Source: JAEKNW01 sp963678375
Lineage (GTDB): Bacteria > Cloacimonadota > Cloacimonadia > Cloacimonadales > JAFGVF01
Direction: 5' to 3'
Assembly (NCBI GenBank): GCA_963678375.2
Contig: OY782831.1
Location: forward strand, 2,046,001 to 2,110,000
Length of the DNA: 64,000 bases
The translations under genes and the position numbers were made by a program. Below, piece after piece: positions 27,283-36,210 of the stretch (the stretch's first letter is position 1; each line of letters begins with the position of its first letter). Below the pieces are notes generated by a model. It was given only the letters and a program-made list of their open reading frames with translations, ran no database searches and was not told where the DNA came from.

Positions 27283-28023
27283 ATGAACCCTATCGCAAAA
27301 CTTGGTTCTTTCATAATTTTCAATAGTAAAGTTATTAGAGAACTCCCATATATTTTTAAAAGAAGATATTATTTTCTTAGGATATGTAAGAAGATAGGAC
27401 TTGATTCACTTTGGTTGATAATTATTACTTCTGTCTTTACAGGCTTTGTTACTGCATTACAAGCCATTTATCAAACTAAAGGAAGAATACCCTTGAACTA
27501 TCTAGGGGTTCTTGTTGAAAAGTCTGTGGTTATTGAATTAGCTCCAGTCTTAACAGCTTTAGTATTAACTGGTAAAATTGGTGCAGCTTTAGCAGCAGAA
27601 ATAGGTACTATGAAGGTTACTGAACAGGTTGATGCTTTGGAGTCAATGGCTGTGTCACCATATAATTTTATCTATATGCCAAGAGTAGTAGCAGGAGCAA
27701 TAATGGTACCATTGCTAACCATATTTTCTATGTTAGTTGGAATTATGTCTGGATATATTTTTTCTGTGATTAAATATAAAATATCTTTTTATACTTTCTT
27801 TTCAAATATGCAAAACTACTTTTCAATGAGTGATATTTATGGTGGTTTGATTAAGGCATTAGCTTTTGGAGTAACAATTACAGCCATAGCTTGTTATGAA
27901 GGTGATAGAACAGGTAATGGATCTGAAGGAGTAGGTATATCAACAACAAATACAGTAGTCTATTCTTCAATCATGATTTTAGTCTTAGATTTCTTTGTCG
28001 CTTGGATTTTATTTGGATTGTAG
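27283..28023 (+). CDS. mlaE: MlaE-family ABC permease
   Basis: MlaE is the membrane part of the lipid transporter that moves phospholipids between inner and outer membranes. The 246 residues have about six hydrophobic segments and the family signature around ELAPVLTALVLTGKIGAALAAE, with ESMAVSPYNFIYMPRVVA. The usual ATPase (MlaF) and MCE protein (MlaD) genes are not adjacent. The next gene is a binding lipoprotein of another kind. The missing partners may be elsewhere. Confidence 0.88.
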   Translation: MNPIAKLGSFIIFNSKVIRELPYIFKRRYYFLRICKKIGLDSLWLIIITSVFTGFVTALQAIYQTKGRIPLNYLGVLVEKSVVIELAPVLTALVLTGKIGAALAAEIGTMKVTEQVDALESMAVSPYNFIYMPRVVAGAIMVPLLTIFSMLVGIMSGYIFSVIKYKISFYTFFSNMQNYFSMSDIYGGLIKALAFGVTITAIACYEGDRTGNGSEGVGISTTNTVVYSSIMILVLDFFVAWILFGL

Positions 28024-28027
28024 AATT

Positions 28028-29092
28028 ATGAAAAAAAATGTAATATTAATTCTTTTAATTATTTGCACAGTTTGCTTTTCCTGTTCAAGGGAAGAGAAAG
28101 GGGCTAGAGACAATCTTGTAGAAGTGCAAGAAAAAAAAATAGTATCTGATTCCCTCTATATATTAGCTAGTAATGACTTTTTTAGTGCAGCTTTAATAGA
28201 CTCTCTTTCTCAGAGGTTTTTAAAGGATAGCAATACACAACTCATCTGGGAAAATGCTGGAAACAAAAAAGAGCTTATTGATAAGTTAGCTGAAAGTGAT
28301 TTTTATAATTACCCAGATTTAGTTATGGGTTTATCTAATACCTTTTTGACAGAATTAGATAGTTTAGATATTTTCAGAGAGTTAGATGATCTATACTTTT
28401 CAAAAGTTAGGTCAAATAATAGGTTTGACAAGCAAAAGAGATTTGTCCCTTATCAATATTCTTATCTTGCTTTGATAAAGAAAACTAGTAATCCAAGCAT
28501 ACCTCCAACTAGTTTTGGAGTAATGCAGAAAGAAGAATATTTTGATAAAATCATAATATCTGATGCCTTGTCAACGGAGGTTGGAAGAGCTCTATTTAAT
28601 AATATCGAAGGTCTTTTTAAATTTCATGGCTATGCAGCCTGTTGGAATAGGATTAAGGGTTCTTTATATGCAATTACCGATACTGAAGAAGAAGCTTTTA
28701 ATCTCTTCTGGGAAAATGATGACAAGTATCTTTTTCAAGTAGTAACTAAAGTAATAGAAGGCTATGAAGCAGGTTATCAACCAACTATGGATTTTACATA
28801 TATGACAGAAGGTTCCTATAAACTTATCAACTCTACAGCTATTACTAAGCGATGTCAGAATAATACAAAAGCTGAGGTCTTTCTATTATGGTTGCATAAA
28901 CCAGATATTCAATCTCTAATAGTAAAGAATACCAATTGGTATCCTATAGTAGAAGTTGCAAAAAAGAGTCCAGGACATAAAATTATTGATTACCCTGAAG
29001 TAGTTATGAATAGTAAAATTAACCAACGAGTGGTAGCTAAGTACCTAGCTGATTGGTTAGATTATTGGAAAATATATAGAGAGAAATTTTAA
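28028..29092 (+). CDS. Extracellular solute-binding lipoprotein
   Basis: This 354-residue lipoprotein has a lipobox ending FSC (Cys19) and the two-lobe pattern of a class II-type solute-binding protein (YILASNDFFSAALIDSLSQRF early, AEVFLLWLHKPDIQSLIVKNTNW late), distantly like thiamine or iron binding proteins. No cognate permease is nearby, and the substrate is unknown. I chose the ATG at 28028, which directly precedes the Lys-rich signal sequence, over an upstream TTG within mlaE. It overlaps trmL by one base. Confidence 0.7.
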   Translation: MKKNVILILLIICTVCFSCSREEKGARDNLVEVQEKKIVSDSLYILASNDFFSAALIDSLSQRFLKDSNTQLIWENAGNKKELIDKLAESDFYNYPDLVMGLSNTFLTELDSLDIFRELDDLYFSKVRSNNRFDKQKRFVPYQYSYLALIKKTSNPSIPPTSFGVMQKEEYFDKIIISDALSTEVGRALFNNIEGLFKFHGYAACWNRIKGSLYAITDTEEEAFNLFWENDDKYLFQVVTKVIEGYEAGYQPTMDFTYMTEGSYKLINSTAITKRCQNNTKAEVFLLWLHKPDIQSLIVKNTNWYPIVEVAKKSPGHKIIDYPEVVMNSKINQRVVAKYLADWLDYWKIYREKF

Positions 29093-29559
29093 TGGAAAAT
29101 AAAAGATTTAAAGTTGTATTATATCAACCAGAAATTCCTAGTAATACTGGTAATATTGGCAGAATATGTGTAGGAGCTAATTTAGAATTACATATAATAA
29201 AGCCTATGAGGTTTTTACTAAATGACAAACTGGTCAAAAGAGCAGGCTTGGACTACTGGCATAAACTTGAACTCACTCTTCATGACTCCCTAGAAGATTT
29301 TTTACAAAAGTATCCTGATATCAATGTGTACTATTGTACTACAAAAACTGAAAGAAGCTATACTAGTATAAAATATAATAAAGGTGATGCTTTTATCTTC
29401 GGACCTGAGTCTAGAGGAATACCAGAAGATATCTTATTTAGTAGAAAAGATCAAAATATTACCATACCTATGACTGGTGACATAAGATCAATAAATTTAT
29501 CTAATAGTGTTGCAATTATAATGTTTGAGGCTTTAAGGCAAGTAGATTTTAAATTTTAA
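29092..29559 (+). CDS. trmL: tRNA (cytidine/uridine-34 2'-O)-methyltransferase
   Basis: This SPOUT-fold enzyme methylates the wobble ribose of tRNA-Leu isoacceptors. The 155 residues show VLYQPEIPSNTGNIGR, a FGPESRGIP knot motif and the C-terminal IPMTGDIRSINLSNSVAI, all as in TrmL. The start overlaps the stop of the upstream lipoprotein gene. Confidence 0.94.
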   Translation: MENKRFKVVLYQPEIPSNTGNIGRICVGANLELHIIKPMRFLLNDKLVKRAGLDYWHKLELTLHDSLEDFLQKYPDINVYYCTTKTERSYTSIKYNKGDAFIFGPESRGIPEDILFSRKDQNITIPMTGDIRSINLSNSVAIIMFEALRQVDFKF

Positions 29560-29589
29560 ATATTAATATATTAAATAAAAGGGAAAAAA

Positions 29590-30615
29590 ATGAGTATAAG
29601 TTTTGGAAGTGATAATCATTCTGGTGTACATTCGAAGATATTAGAGGCAATTTCAAAAGCTAATTGTGGTCATAGTCATTCTTATGGAGATGATGATTAT
29701 ACAAGAAGGGCTATTGCTAAATTTAAAGAAATGTTTGGGCAAGAGATTGATGTTTATTTTGTTTTAACAGGAACAGGTGCTAATGTATTATCTTTACAGA
29801 ATTTTTTAAAACCCTATGAAGCTGTAGTATGTGCAGCTTCTGCCCATATCAATGTTGATGAATGTGGTGCTCCAGAACATTTCACTGGTAGCAAATTGAT
29901 TAATGTTGATACTGAAAATGGAAAACTAACACCTGAACTTTTAGAAAAAGCAATTTTTGGAGTTGGTGATGAACACCATGTTCAGGCTAAAATTATTTCC
30001 ATATCTCAAGTGACAGAAATGGGCTCTATTTATACTGCTGAAGAGATTAAGGCTATTGTTGATTTTGCTCATGTAAGAGACCTTTATGTCCATCTTGATG
30101 GTGCTAGACTCTCAAATGCTGTTGTAGCACTTTCTTGTTCTTTCGCTGATTTAACCACTAATACTGGCATAGATATTTTATCATTTGGAGCTACTAAAAA
30201 TGGAGCTATGTTAGCTGAATCTGTAGTAAGCTTTAGACCAGAACTATCCAAAGGTATGAAATATCTGAGAAAAATGGGCATGCAACTGTATTCTAAAATG
30301 CGTTATAGCTCAGCTCAATGGCTGGCTTACTTAAGTGATAATCTTTGGTACGAAAACGCTAAGAATGCTAATGATATGGCAAGATACCTATATAATAGAT
30401 TAGCAGATATACCACAAGTAAAGCTAACACAAAATATTGAGGCTAATGCAATTTTTGCCATGTTAGATAAAGATATTATTGAACCCCTAAGAGAAAAATA
30501 TTTCTTCTACACTTGGGATGAATTTACTGGTGAAATTAGATTGATGTGTTCATATGATACCCAGAAGAAAGATATAGATGATTTCATAGACTATTTAAGG
30601 GAGCTTTTAAGCTAA
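29590..30615 (+). CDS. ltaE: Low-specificity L-threonine aldolase
   Basis: This PLP-dependent enzyme cleaves threonine and allo-threonine to glycine and acetaldehyde. The 341 residues have FGSDNHSGVHSKIL, the HSYGDDDYTRRA segment, the VHLDGARLSNA cofactor-Asp motif and the SFGATKNGA segment with the PLP lysine. The length is normal for the family. It is 30 bases after trmL. Confidence 0.92.
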   Translation: MSISFGSDNHSGVHSKILEAISKANCGHSHSYGDDDYTRRAIAKFKEMFGQEIDVYFVLTGTGANVLSLQNFLKPYEAVVCAASAHINVDECGAPEHFTGSKLINVDTENGKLTPELLEKAIFGVGDEHHVQAKIISISQVTEMGSIYTAEEIKAIVDFAHVRDLYVHLDGARLSNAVVALSCSFADLTTNTGIDILSFGATKNGAMLAESVVSFRPELSKGMKYLRKMGMQLYSKMRYSSAQWLAYLSDNLWYENAKNANDMARYLYNRLADIPQVKLTQNIEANAIFAMLDKDIIEPLREKYFFYTWDEFTGEIRLMCSYDTQKKDIDDFIDYLRELLS

Positions 30616-30634
30616 TAATAAAATGGATTGAATT

Positions 30635-31447
30635 ATGAAAAAAGTAATGTTAATCAGATTTTCTATCCTGAGCCTTGTTATTCTTGCTTCAGTAACAGCA
30701 TTAGTACTAGAGAGGTTTGGTGTTTGGGGTATTAATCCTCACGGTTTGTGTCCCTACTCATTTGTCTGTTTTGGTCTTCCCACTTTAAGAGGATTCTTTA
30801 CTGCAAATCCTTTCATAATAGCTACGCTACTGGGACTAATTATACTTTTTTTAACAGTCTTCTTGGGTAGAATATTTTGTGGTTGGCTTTGTCCGCTGGG
30901 AGCTATTCAAGAGCTGCTTTATAGAATCAGTAACGGAGCTCAAAAAGGTAAAAAGAAGTATTTATTAACTGCAAAGTGGGATAAAAAATTAAAGTTTTTT
31001 AAATATCTTATTTTATTGATGAACATAGTTTTAGCAAGCTTACTTTTCCAAGCAATATATATGGCTGCTTGCCCTGTAATTGCTCTAGCTAATATTGGAA
31101 AATATATCCTAATATCTGCAATTATTCTCTCTGCTTTTTTAATTGCTTCAGTGTTTGTTGAAAGATTTGCTTGTCGTTATCTCTGTCCATACGGAGCGTT
31201 AATGAGTATTATTCTTAAAATTAGTAATAAGATTAAGCTTCCAAGACTGATGCTTAAGATTAATAAAGATATGTGTGTAAATTGCGAGTTATGTTCATCA
31301 AACTGTCCTATGCAAATAGATGTTGATGAAAAAGTGAAAGTTACTGATAGTGACTGTATTATGTGTTTTAGATGTAAAGCTAAATGTCCACTCAAAGGCA
31401 TAGATTGTGAGTTTTGTAATGAGAGAGATGGTTATGAAAAAAAGTAA
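30635..31447 (+). CDS. NapH/YccM-type membrane polyferredoxin
   Basis: This 270-residue inner-membrane protein has about five helices. It bears two membrane-proximal Cys motifs, FCGWLCPLGA (about 83-92) and ACRYLCPYGA (about 182-191), and ends with two [4Fe-4S] motifs, CVNCELCSSNCP and CIMCFRCKAKCP. Extra Cys occur near the N-terminus (GLCPYSFVC). NapH proteins take electrons from quinol towards periplasmic acceptors. The next gene, overlapping by 14 bases, encodes an exported ferredoxin, so that is a natural partner. No nitrate reductase is nearby. Confidence 0.85.
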   Translation: MKKVMLIRFSILSLVILASVTALVLERFGVWGINPHGLCPYSFVCFGLPTLRGFFTANPFIIATLLGLIILFLTVFLGRIFCGWLCPLGAIQELLYRISNGAQKGKKKYLLTAKWDKKLKFFKYLILLMNIVLASLLFQAIYMAACPVIALANIGKYILISAIILSAFLIASVFVERFACRYLCPYGALMSIILKISNKIKLPRLMLKINKDMCVNCELCSSNCPMQIDVDEKVKVTDSDCIMCFRCKAKCPLKGIDCEFCNERDGYEKK

Positions 31448-31745
31448 AATCATTATTATTTTATGTGTTTTGGCAATATTTTTTACTTCACTATTAGCAA
31501 AGAAAGATATCGATTTAAGAAGTTATAGTATAACTAGTTATAAATGTATCGGTTGTCAAGAGTGCCTAAAAGCTTGTCCTGTAGAGGCTATATCAATAAG
31601 AAGTGGGAAGGCAATGATTGATCAGTCTAAATGTATTCAATGCGGAATATGTGTTAATGGTAATTATAGTGACTACCTGGGATGTCCTGTAGAAGCAATT
31701 AATTCACCTAATGAAGACCAACAATTAACTGACTTAGCTGAATAG
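31434..31745 (+). CDS. Exported 2x[4Fe-4S] ferredoxin
   Basis: This 103-residue protein has an N-terminal signal segment (KKSKIIIILCVLAIFFTSLLA) and two cluster motifs: CIGCQECLKACPVEAI and CIQCGIC-x10-CPVEAI. The second motif is stretched, with ten residues (starting VNGN) where ferredoxins usually have three, a feature shared with the ferredoxin at 45856. It overlaps the NapH-like gene by 14 bases, and GAGAG precedes the ATG at 31434. It would carry electrons outside the cytoplasmic membrane. An alternative start at 31407 would blunt the signal peptide. Confidence 0.85.
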   Translation: MKKSKIIIILCVLAIFFTSLLAKKDIDLRSYSITSYKCIGCQECLKACPVEAISIRSGKAMIDQSKCIQCGICVNGNYSDYLGCPVEAINSPNEDQQLTDLAE

Positions 31746-31754
31746 GGGATAGAT

Positions 31755-32558
31755 ATGCAGAAAGCAACTGTAATTTTGGGAGGTGGAGCAGCCTTAGGTT
31801 TTGCTCATATAGGGGTACTAAGGGTGCTGGAACAAAAGTATCAGATAAACAGAATTATCGGTACAAGTATGGGATCAATAGTTGGGGGCTTGTATGCTTA
31901 TGGAATGAAAGTAGACGACATACTAGCTTTTGGTAAAGACTTCAAATACATTGATTTTATAAATCCTCTTAATATTGATTTGAAGTTTCAAGGGGTTTTC
32001 GATGGAGCTTTCATTGAAAAAAAGATTAATCACAGATTAAAAGAAGCTAATATTGAAGATTTGAAAATTAAATATTCTGCAGTAGCTTATGATATCAACT
32101 CTAAATACACTATAATTATCAATTCAGGTAACTGTGCTAAGGCAATGCGAGCTTCTTCTGCTATACCTTATATCTTTAATCCTGTAAATATTAATAAGTA
32201 CTCTTTAGTTGATGGAGGTGTAGAATATCCCTTGCCTTGCTTGGATTTAGCAGATGAAGAATTTACTATTGTTGTCAATGTTTTACCAGCAATACCGAAT
32301 AAGATGGTTCACTTCAACATAAATACACCTAGCACTGCTAGTAAAAAGAAGTCTAGTAAAAAATGGTATGAAATTGTAATTGAGGCTATAAACTGTAATC
32401 AATCTTTTTTAGCTCAAGAGAGATTAAAAGTATTTAAGCCTAATGTCTATATAGACTGTAATATTTCATCTTTTTTACCAGGGGAATTTCTAAAGATTGA
32501 AGAAATTTCAAGACTTGGTCAAGAAGTAGCTAGCAAAACTCTAGAGAAAATTTCATAA
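31755..32558 (+). CDS. Patatin-like phospholipase
   Basis: This Ser-Asp dyad lipase has 267 residues. It shows the oxyanion loop ILGGGAALGFAHIGVLR (7-23), the nucleophile elbow GTSMGSIVGGL (about 38-48) and the catalytic Asp in LVDGGVEYPLP (about 155). There is no signal peptide, so it acts inside the cell. It follows the exported ferredoxin by 10 bases and ends before a terminator. Confidence 0.9.
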   Translation: MQKATVILGGGAALGFAHIGVLRVLEQKYQINRIIGTSMGSIVGGLYAYGMKVDDILAFGKDFKYIDFINPLNIDLKFQGVFDGAFIEKKINHRLKEANIEDLKIKYSAVAYDINSKYTIIINSGNCAKAMRASSAIPYIFNPVNINKYSLVDGGVEYPLPCLDLADEEFTIVVNVLPAIPNKMVHFNINTPSTASKKKSSKKWYEIVIEAINCNQSFLAQERLKVFKPNVYIDCNISSFLPGEFLKIEEISRLGQEVASKTLEKIS

Positions 32559-32577
32559 AGGATTTGTTATAATTAGA

Positions 32578-32612
32578 GTAGAAACAGGATAAAAACCTGT
32601 TTCTACGTTTCT
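32578..32612. terminator. Terminator between convergent genes
   Basis: A perfect 11-bp stem (32578-32588 with 32596-32606) sits between genes ending at 32558 and 32626. T-richness on the right is modest (GTTTCTG), so termination strength is uncertain. Confidence 0.6.
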
Positions 32613-32625
32613 GTAAGTTGTAAAT

Positions 32626-33123
32626 CTATATTAATTTAGCACTTTCAATAATGATATCTTCTTTGGGCCAATCTCCCATTTGAGTTCTTGGGTTAACACC
32701 AGTATTAACACTTTTGATATTATTTACAACATCCATTCCCTCGATTACTTTACCAAAGACGCAATAACCCCAATTAGAGCTATTCTGATAATCTAAGAAA
32801 GTGTTGTTTGCAACATTAATAAAAAATTGTGATGTTGCTGAATGGGGATCATTAGTCCTTGCCATTGCAATGGTACCAATTTCATTACTGAGGCCATTGT
32901 CTGCTTCATTTTTTATAGCATCTCTACCATTACGGTGTTGTCCATCAGCAGTAAGACCTCCACCTTGAATCATAAAGTTGTCGATAACTCGATGAAAGAC
33001 AAGTCCATCATAAAAGCCTTCCTCAACATAATCGATAAAATTCTTGCTAGTAACTGGTGCTTTATCCTCCCATAATTCTAACACTATTTTACCCTTATTA
33101 GTTTCTAGTACTACTTTATACAT
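32626..33123 (-). CDS. Peptidyl-prolyl cis-trans isomerase (cyclophilin)
   Basis: The protein is cytoplasmic, 165 residues, with no signal peptide. The cyclophilin core is seen in NFIDYVEEGFYDGLVFHRV, FMIQGGGLTADGQ, GTIAMARTNDPHSATSQFFIN and FGKVIEGMDVVNNI. It speeds proline isomerisation during folding. The ATG at 33121-33123 has GGAGG 6 bases upstream. An upstream ATG at 33135 overlaps that site and is less likely. Confidence 0.95.
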   Translation of the reverse strand: MYKVVLETNKGKIVLELWEDKAPVTSKNFIDYVEEGFYDGLVFHRVIDNFMIQGGGLTADGQHRNGRDAIKNEADNGLSNEIGTIAMARTNDPHSATSQFFINVANNTFLDYQNSSNWGYCVFGKVIEGMDVVNNIKSVNTGVNPRTQMGDWPKEDIIIESAKLI

Positions 33124-33396
33124 TAATGCCTCCATTAGGAATATTATAATGAATTAAATTCAAAATTCAGTATAATCTGTCAATAGATTTTGCATATATT
33201 TATACTAGATATAAACTTGTTAACTAAACAGTTATAGCTTGTAATTTATGTTATCAAATTTATTTCTTGGTCAACTGCTTAAGTTTATGAGACAATATCT
33301 TAAGCTAAAAGTTATTTATTAGTTAATTAAAAAACTACTTCAAAATTCTATTGACTAATAAGAGCTGTTTTAAAATATAAAACAAGGAGAATTAAT

Positions 33397-34575
33397 ATGA
33401 AGAAAGAAAAAATAGTGTATCCTGATTACTCAAGAAGTATAATAAATATAACTGCTTCAATCTTAAGCTATTTTGGCTGCAAGAGCCATTATCCTGCTTT
33501 AAAAGAATTATCACAGGAATATTTAGATAAATTTGATAATATTGTCTTCTTAGTTATTGATGGATTAGGAGCTGACTTGATAAGTCGTCATCTACCTGAG
33601 GATTCATTTTTCAGAGAAAATACAGTTACAACTTTGACTTCTGTATTTCCACCAACAACTGCTGCTGCAATCTCATCTTATTTATCAGGAGTTTCTCCTT
33701 GGGAACATGGAATAATAGGCTGGACACTTTATCTAAAAGAGTATTTTAAGATGGTAGATTTTTTACCCCTGAGCGATGCGACAAGTGGTCTATTTTTACC
33801 TGATTCTTATTCTGAAATTCATGATAAATTCCACTTTGAATCAATATTTAAAATAATAAATGAACTTAGTCCAGAGATTGAGCAACACTACGTTACTCCA
33901 GCTTCTTTAGCTAAATCTAAATACAGCAAAATGGCTTCTGATTCTGCAGAGATTTATTCTTATGAAAGTTTTAAACAAGCACTAAGTTATATTGAAGAAA
34001 CGATAAAAGAAAATACTCGTAATAAGTTGTTTTACTGCTATACTGGAGAACCTGATAAAACAATGCATAAAGAAGGTGTCTATAGTTCTTCAATAACCAG
34101 AATAATTGAAGATATACAAAGACAGATTCAGGATCTATATCACAGAGTACACTCTACAAAAACTTTAATTATTGTAACAGCTGACCACGGTATGATAGAA
34201 GTTGATGAGAGTATATACGCTAATGAGGATCAAGCTTTATGGGATAGTCTGATTCTTCCGACATTCCCAGAACCACGTTTCATTTCTTGTTTTATTCATA
34301 AGGACAAAGAAGAAGACTTTAAAAATTTCACAGAAAAGTATAAAGATGATTTCCTTGTTTTTACTAGAACTGATTTTATCGAAAAAGGTTTATTAGGCCA
34401 GGGACAAGCTCATCCTCGTCTTTTGGAAATGTTAGGTGATTATATTCTTATTGCAAAGTCAAATAAAGCAATTCAAACACTTTATCAAGGAAAGGATAAT
34501 ACTTTTAATTTTAAGGCTATGCATGCTGGATTAACTGCGAAAGAGATGCTTGTTCCTTTAATTATTTTAGATTAA
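33397..34575 (+). CDS. Alkaline phosphatase superfamily phosphodiesterase
   Basis: This 392-residue enzyme resembles nucleotide pyrophosphatase/phosphodiesterases. Metal and nucleophile motifs visible are VFLVIDGLGADL (about residue 52), LTSVFPPTTAAAISSYLSG with the nucleophilic Thr, GEPDKTMHKEG, VTADHGMIEVD and the late AMHAGLTAKEM. There is no signal peptide. AAGGAG precedes the ATG. It is followed by an EamA transporter after 5 bases and an S51 peptidase. The substrate is unknown. Confidence 0.88.
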   Translation: MKKEKIVYPDYSRSIINITASILSYFGCKSHYPALKELSQEYLDKFDNIVFLVIDGLGADLISRHLPEDSFFRENTVTTLTSVFPPTTAAAISSYLSGVSPWEHGIIGWTLYLKEYFKMVDFLPLSDATSGLFLPDSYSEIHDKFHFESIFKIINELSPEIEQHYVTPASLAKSKYSKMASDSAEIYSYESFKQALSYIEETIKENTRNKLFYCYTGEPDKTMHKEGVYSSSITRIIEDIQRQIQDLYHRVHSTKTLIIVTADHGMIEVDESIYANEDQALWDSLILPTFPEPRFISCFIHKDKEEDFKNFTEKYKDDFLVFTRTDFIEKGLLGQGQAHPRLLEMLGDYILIAKSNKAIQTLYQGKDNTFNFKAMHAGLTAKEMLVPLIILD

Positions 34576-34580
34576 TCAGC

Positions 34581-35510
34581 ATGACACTTAAAATCAAATC
34601 ACTAATATTTGCCTTTATTGCATTATTCTCCTGGGGTATCCATGGTCCAGCTGGTAGATTCTTAGCTCTTCAAAGTGTTAATATGTATTTTGTTGCAGTA
34701 AGTAGGTTTTGGATTGGTACATTAGTATTTTTCACTTTTTTATTATTTAAAAGAGATTTTGGTTTTTCTCTATTTAAAAATAGATGGAAAGAAATCATAA
34801 ACATAAGTATTATTGGTATCTGTCTCAATTCAATTCTCTATCATATTACTCTAAAATATCTACATGGAACCCTAGTAATGATATTGGAGAATTTAGCTCC
34901 AGTCTTTGTGTTATTAATAGTCTATCTGAGAGATAAAATAGCTCCTAGCCGAAATCAAATAATATCTCTTATTATTGCTTTCATTGGTTTGCTAGCCATT
35001 GTAGCTGGTAAATCTTCCTTCCCTGAATTAGGAGATGGTTTTACAATAGGTGTTATTTTAGGTATTTTAACTGGCATTACTTTTGGAGCTTATGTTTATT
35101 TATCCTCTGGATTAATGAGAGGATTTCAAAGTCAACCCTATCAAGTTATTCAACTACTTTTTTGGATATTTCTTACTGCTTCTATCATGATGAGTCCTAT
35201 ATATTTCTTCATTGAAGGTAGGCTACCCACAAGTCAAGCTGAGATATTTTGGTTTCTAGAAATGGGTATTTTCCAGTCTGGTTTATCTTATCTATTTTGG
35301 AACTTTGCTTTAACTGGCATAAGTGCTAACACAGCCAGCATTCTCTTTACATTTACTGTTCTTTTTACCACAATTAATGAAGTTCTATTCCTAGATTTAA
35401 GAATTACTCCCACTTTAGTTATGGGTGGTGCATTAATCACTTTTGCTGGCTATTTATTAAGTAAGAAAACTTCCAGGAAGAGACAATTAAAGGAGCTAGT
35501 TCAGTCATGA
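34581..35510 (+). CDS. EamA/DMT-family transporter
   Basis: This 309-residue inner-membrane protein has about ten hydrophobic helices in two EamA repeats (residues about 5-135 and 150-295). Typical features are WGIHGPAGRFLA near the start and the LSYLFWNFALTGISANTAS segment in the second repeat. Family members export or import amino acids, sugars or metabolites. The start is close to the phosphodiesterase stop, and the stop overlaps the peptidase start (ATGA). Confidence 0.9.
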   Translation: MTLKIKSLIFAFIALFSWGIHGPAGRFLALQSVNMYFVAVSRFWIGTLVFFTFLLFKRDFGFSLFKNRWKEIINISIIGICLNSILYHITLKYLHGTLVMILENLAPVFVLLIVYLRDKIAPSRNQIISLIIAFIGLLAIVAGKSSFPELGDGFTIGVILGILTGITFGAYVYLSSGLMRGFQSQPYQVIQLLFWIFLTASIMMSPIYFFIEGRLPTSQAEIFWFLEMGIFQSGLSYLFWNFALTGISANTASILFTFTVLFTTINEVLFLDLRITPTLVMGGALITFAGYLLSKKTSRKRQLKELVQS

Positions 35511-36157
35511 AGCTCCTATATTTTTTTAGTATTTTTAATAAATATACTCTTCCAAACTTCAAAGATTTTTTCCGTCAAGCTTGTAAGGAATCTAGTAATT
35601 TAGTCGTTCTTATGCAGATCAAAGAGCAGAAGCAAAGTATTATTAACCTTATTAAACAGATAGATTTTGACTTTAATATACAAGCTATTAACTTTATTGC
35701 TCCGGATATTAACGATACTATTGCTCCAGCCCACTCAATACAAGCTCTGAAAAATGCAAGTGGAATTCTAGTATTAGGTGGTAATACTCATTTTTATCAG
35801 AAAATTTATGGGAACTCAGACATTGGGGGAATTGTTAATGAGAAGTATTCATCAGGTGTCCCTTATGCAGGAGTCTCTGCAGGAGCTATTTTATCACTCA
35901 GATATAATCTATTAGATGATGTAGCTCTTAAACCACATTTTACGGAGAAACGTAGATTTGATGAGCTTATGAAAAAGATGAAAAAGAATAAAGTAAAGTA
36001 TGGTTTTGGATTAGATGATAATATGTCTTTAAAAATTAGTGATCAAAAGGAAATTGAGTGTATAGGGAAAGATTCTTTTTATCTCTTTAAAACAGAAGAT
36101 AATCAAGAATACAATTTTAAGATATACAAAAATTTGGATAAGGTGAGTTTAAGATAA
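35507..36157 (+). CDS. Peptidase S51-like protein
   Basis: The 216-residue protein belongs to the S51 family (peptidase E, cyanophycinase). GILVLGGNTHFYQKI and the nucleophile elbow YAGVSAGAILSLRYN, with Ser in AGxSAG, are clear. The C-terminus is divergent (ECIGKDSFYLFKTEDNQ). It could act on aspartyl dipeptides. It overlaps the transporter gene by 4 bases, suggesting that the three genes form a peptide or nucleotide scavenging unit. Confidence 0.85.
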   Translation: MKLLYFFSIFNKYTLPNFKDFFRQACKESSNLVVLMQIKEQKQSIINLIKQIDFDFNIQAINFIAPDINDTIAPAHSIQALKNASGILVLGGNTHFYQKIYGNSDIGGIVNEKYSSGVPYAGVSAGAILSLRYNLLDDVALKPHFTEKRRFDELMKKMKKNKVKYGFGLDDNMSLKISDQKEIECIGKDSFYLFKTEDNQEYNFKIYKNLDKVSLR

Positions 36158-36210
36158 AGCAGATTATATTGCTGAAAAAAATTTTCCACAAGTGCTAATA
36201 CATCTTAGAC

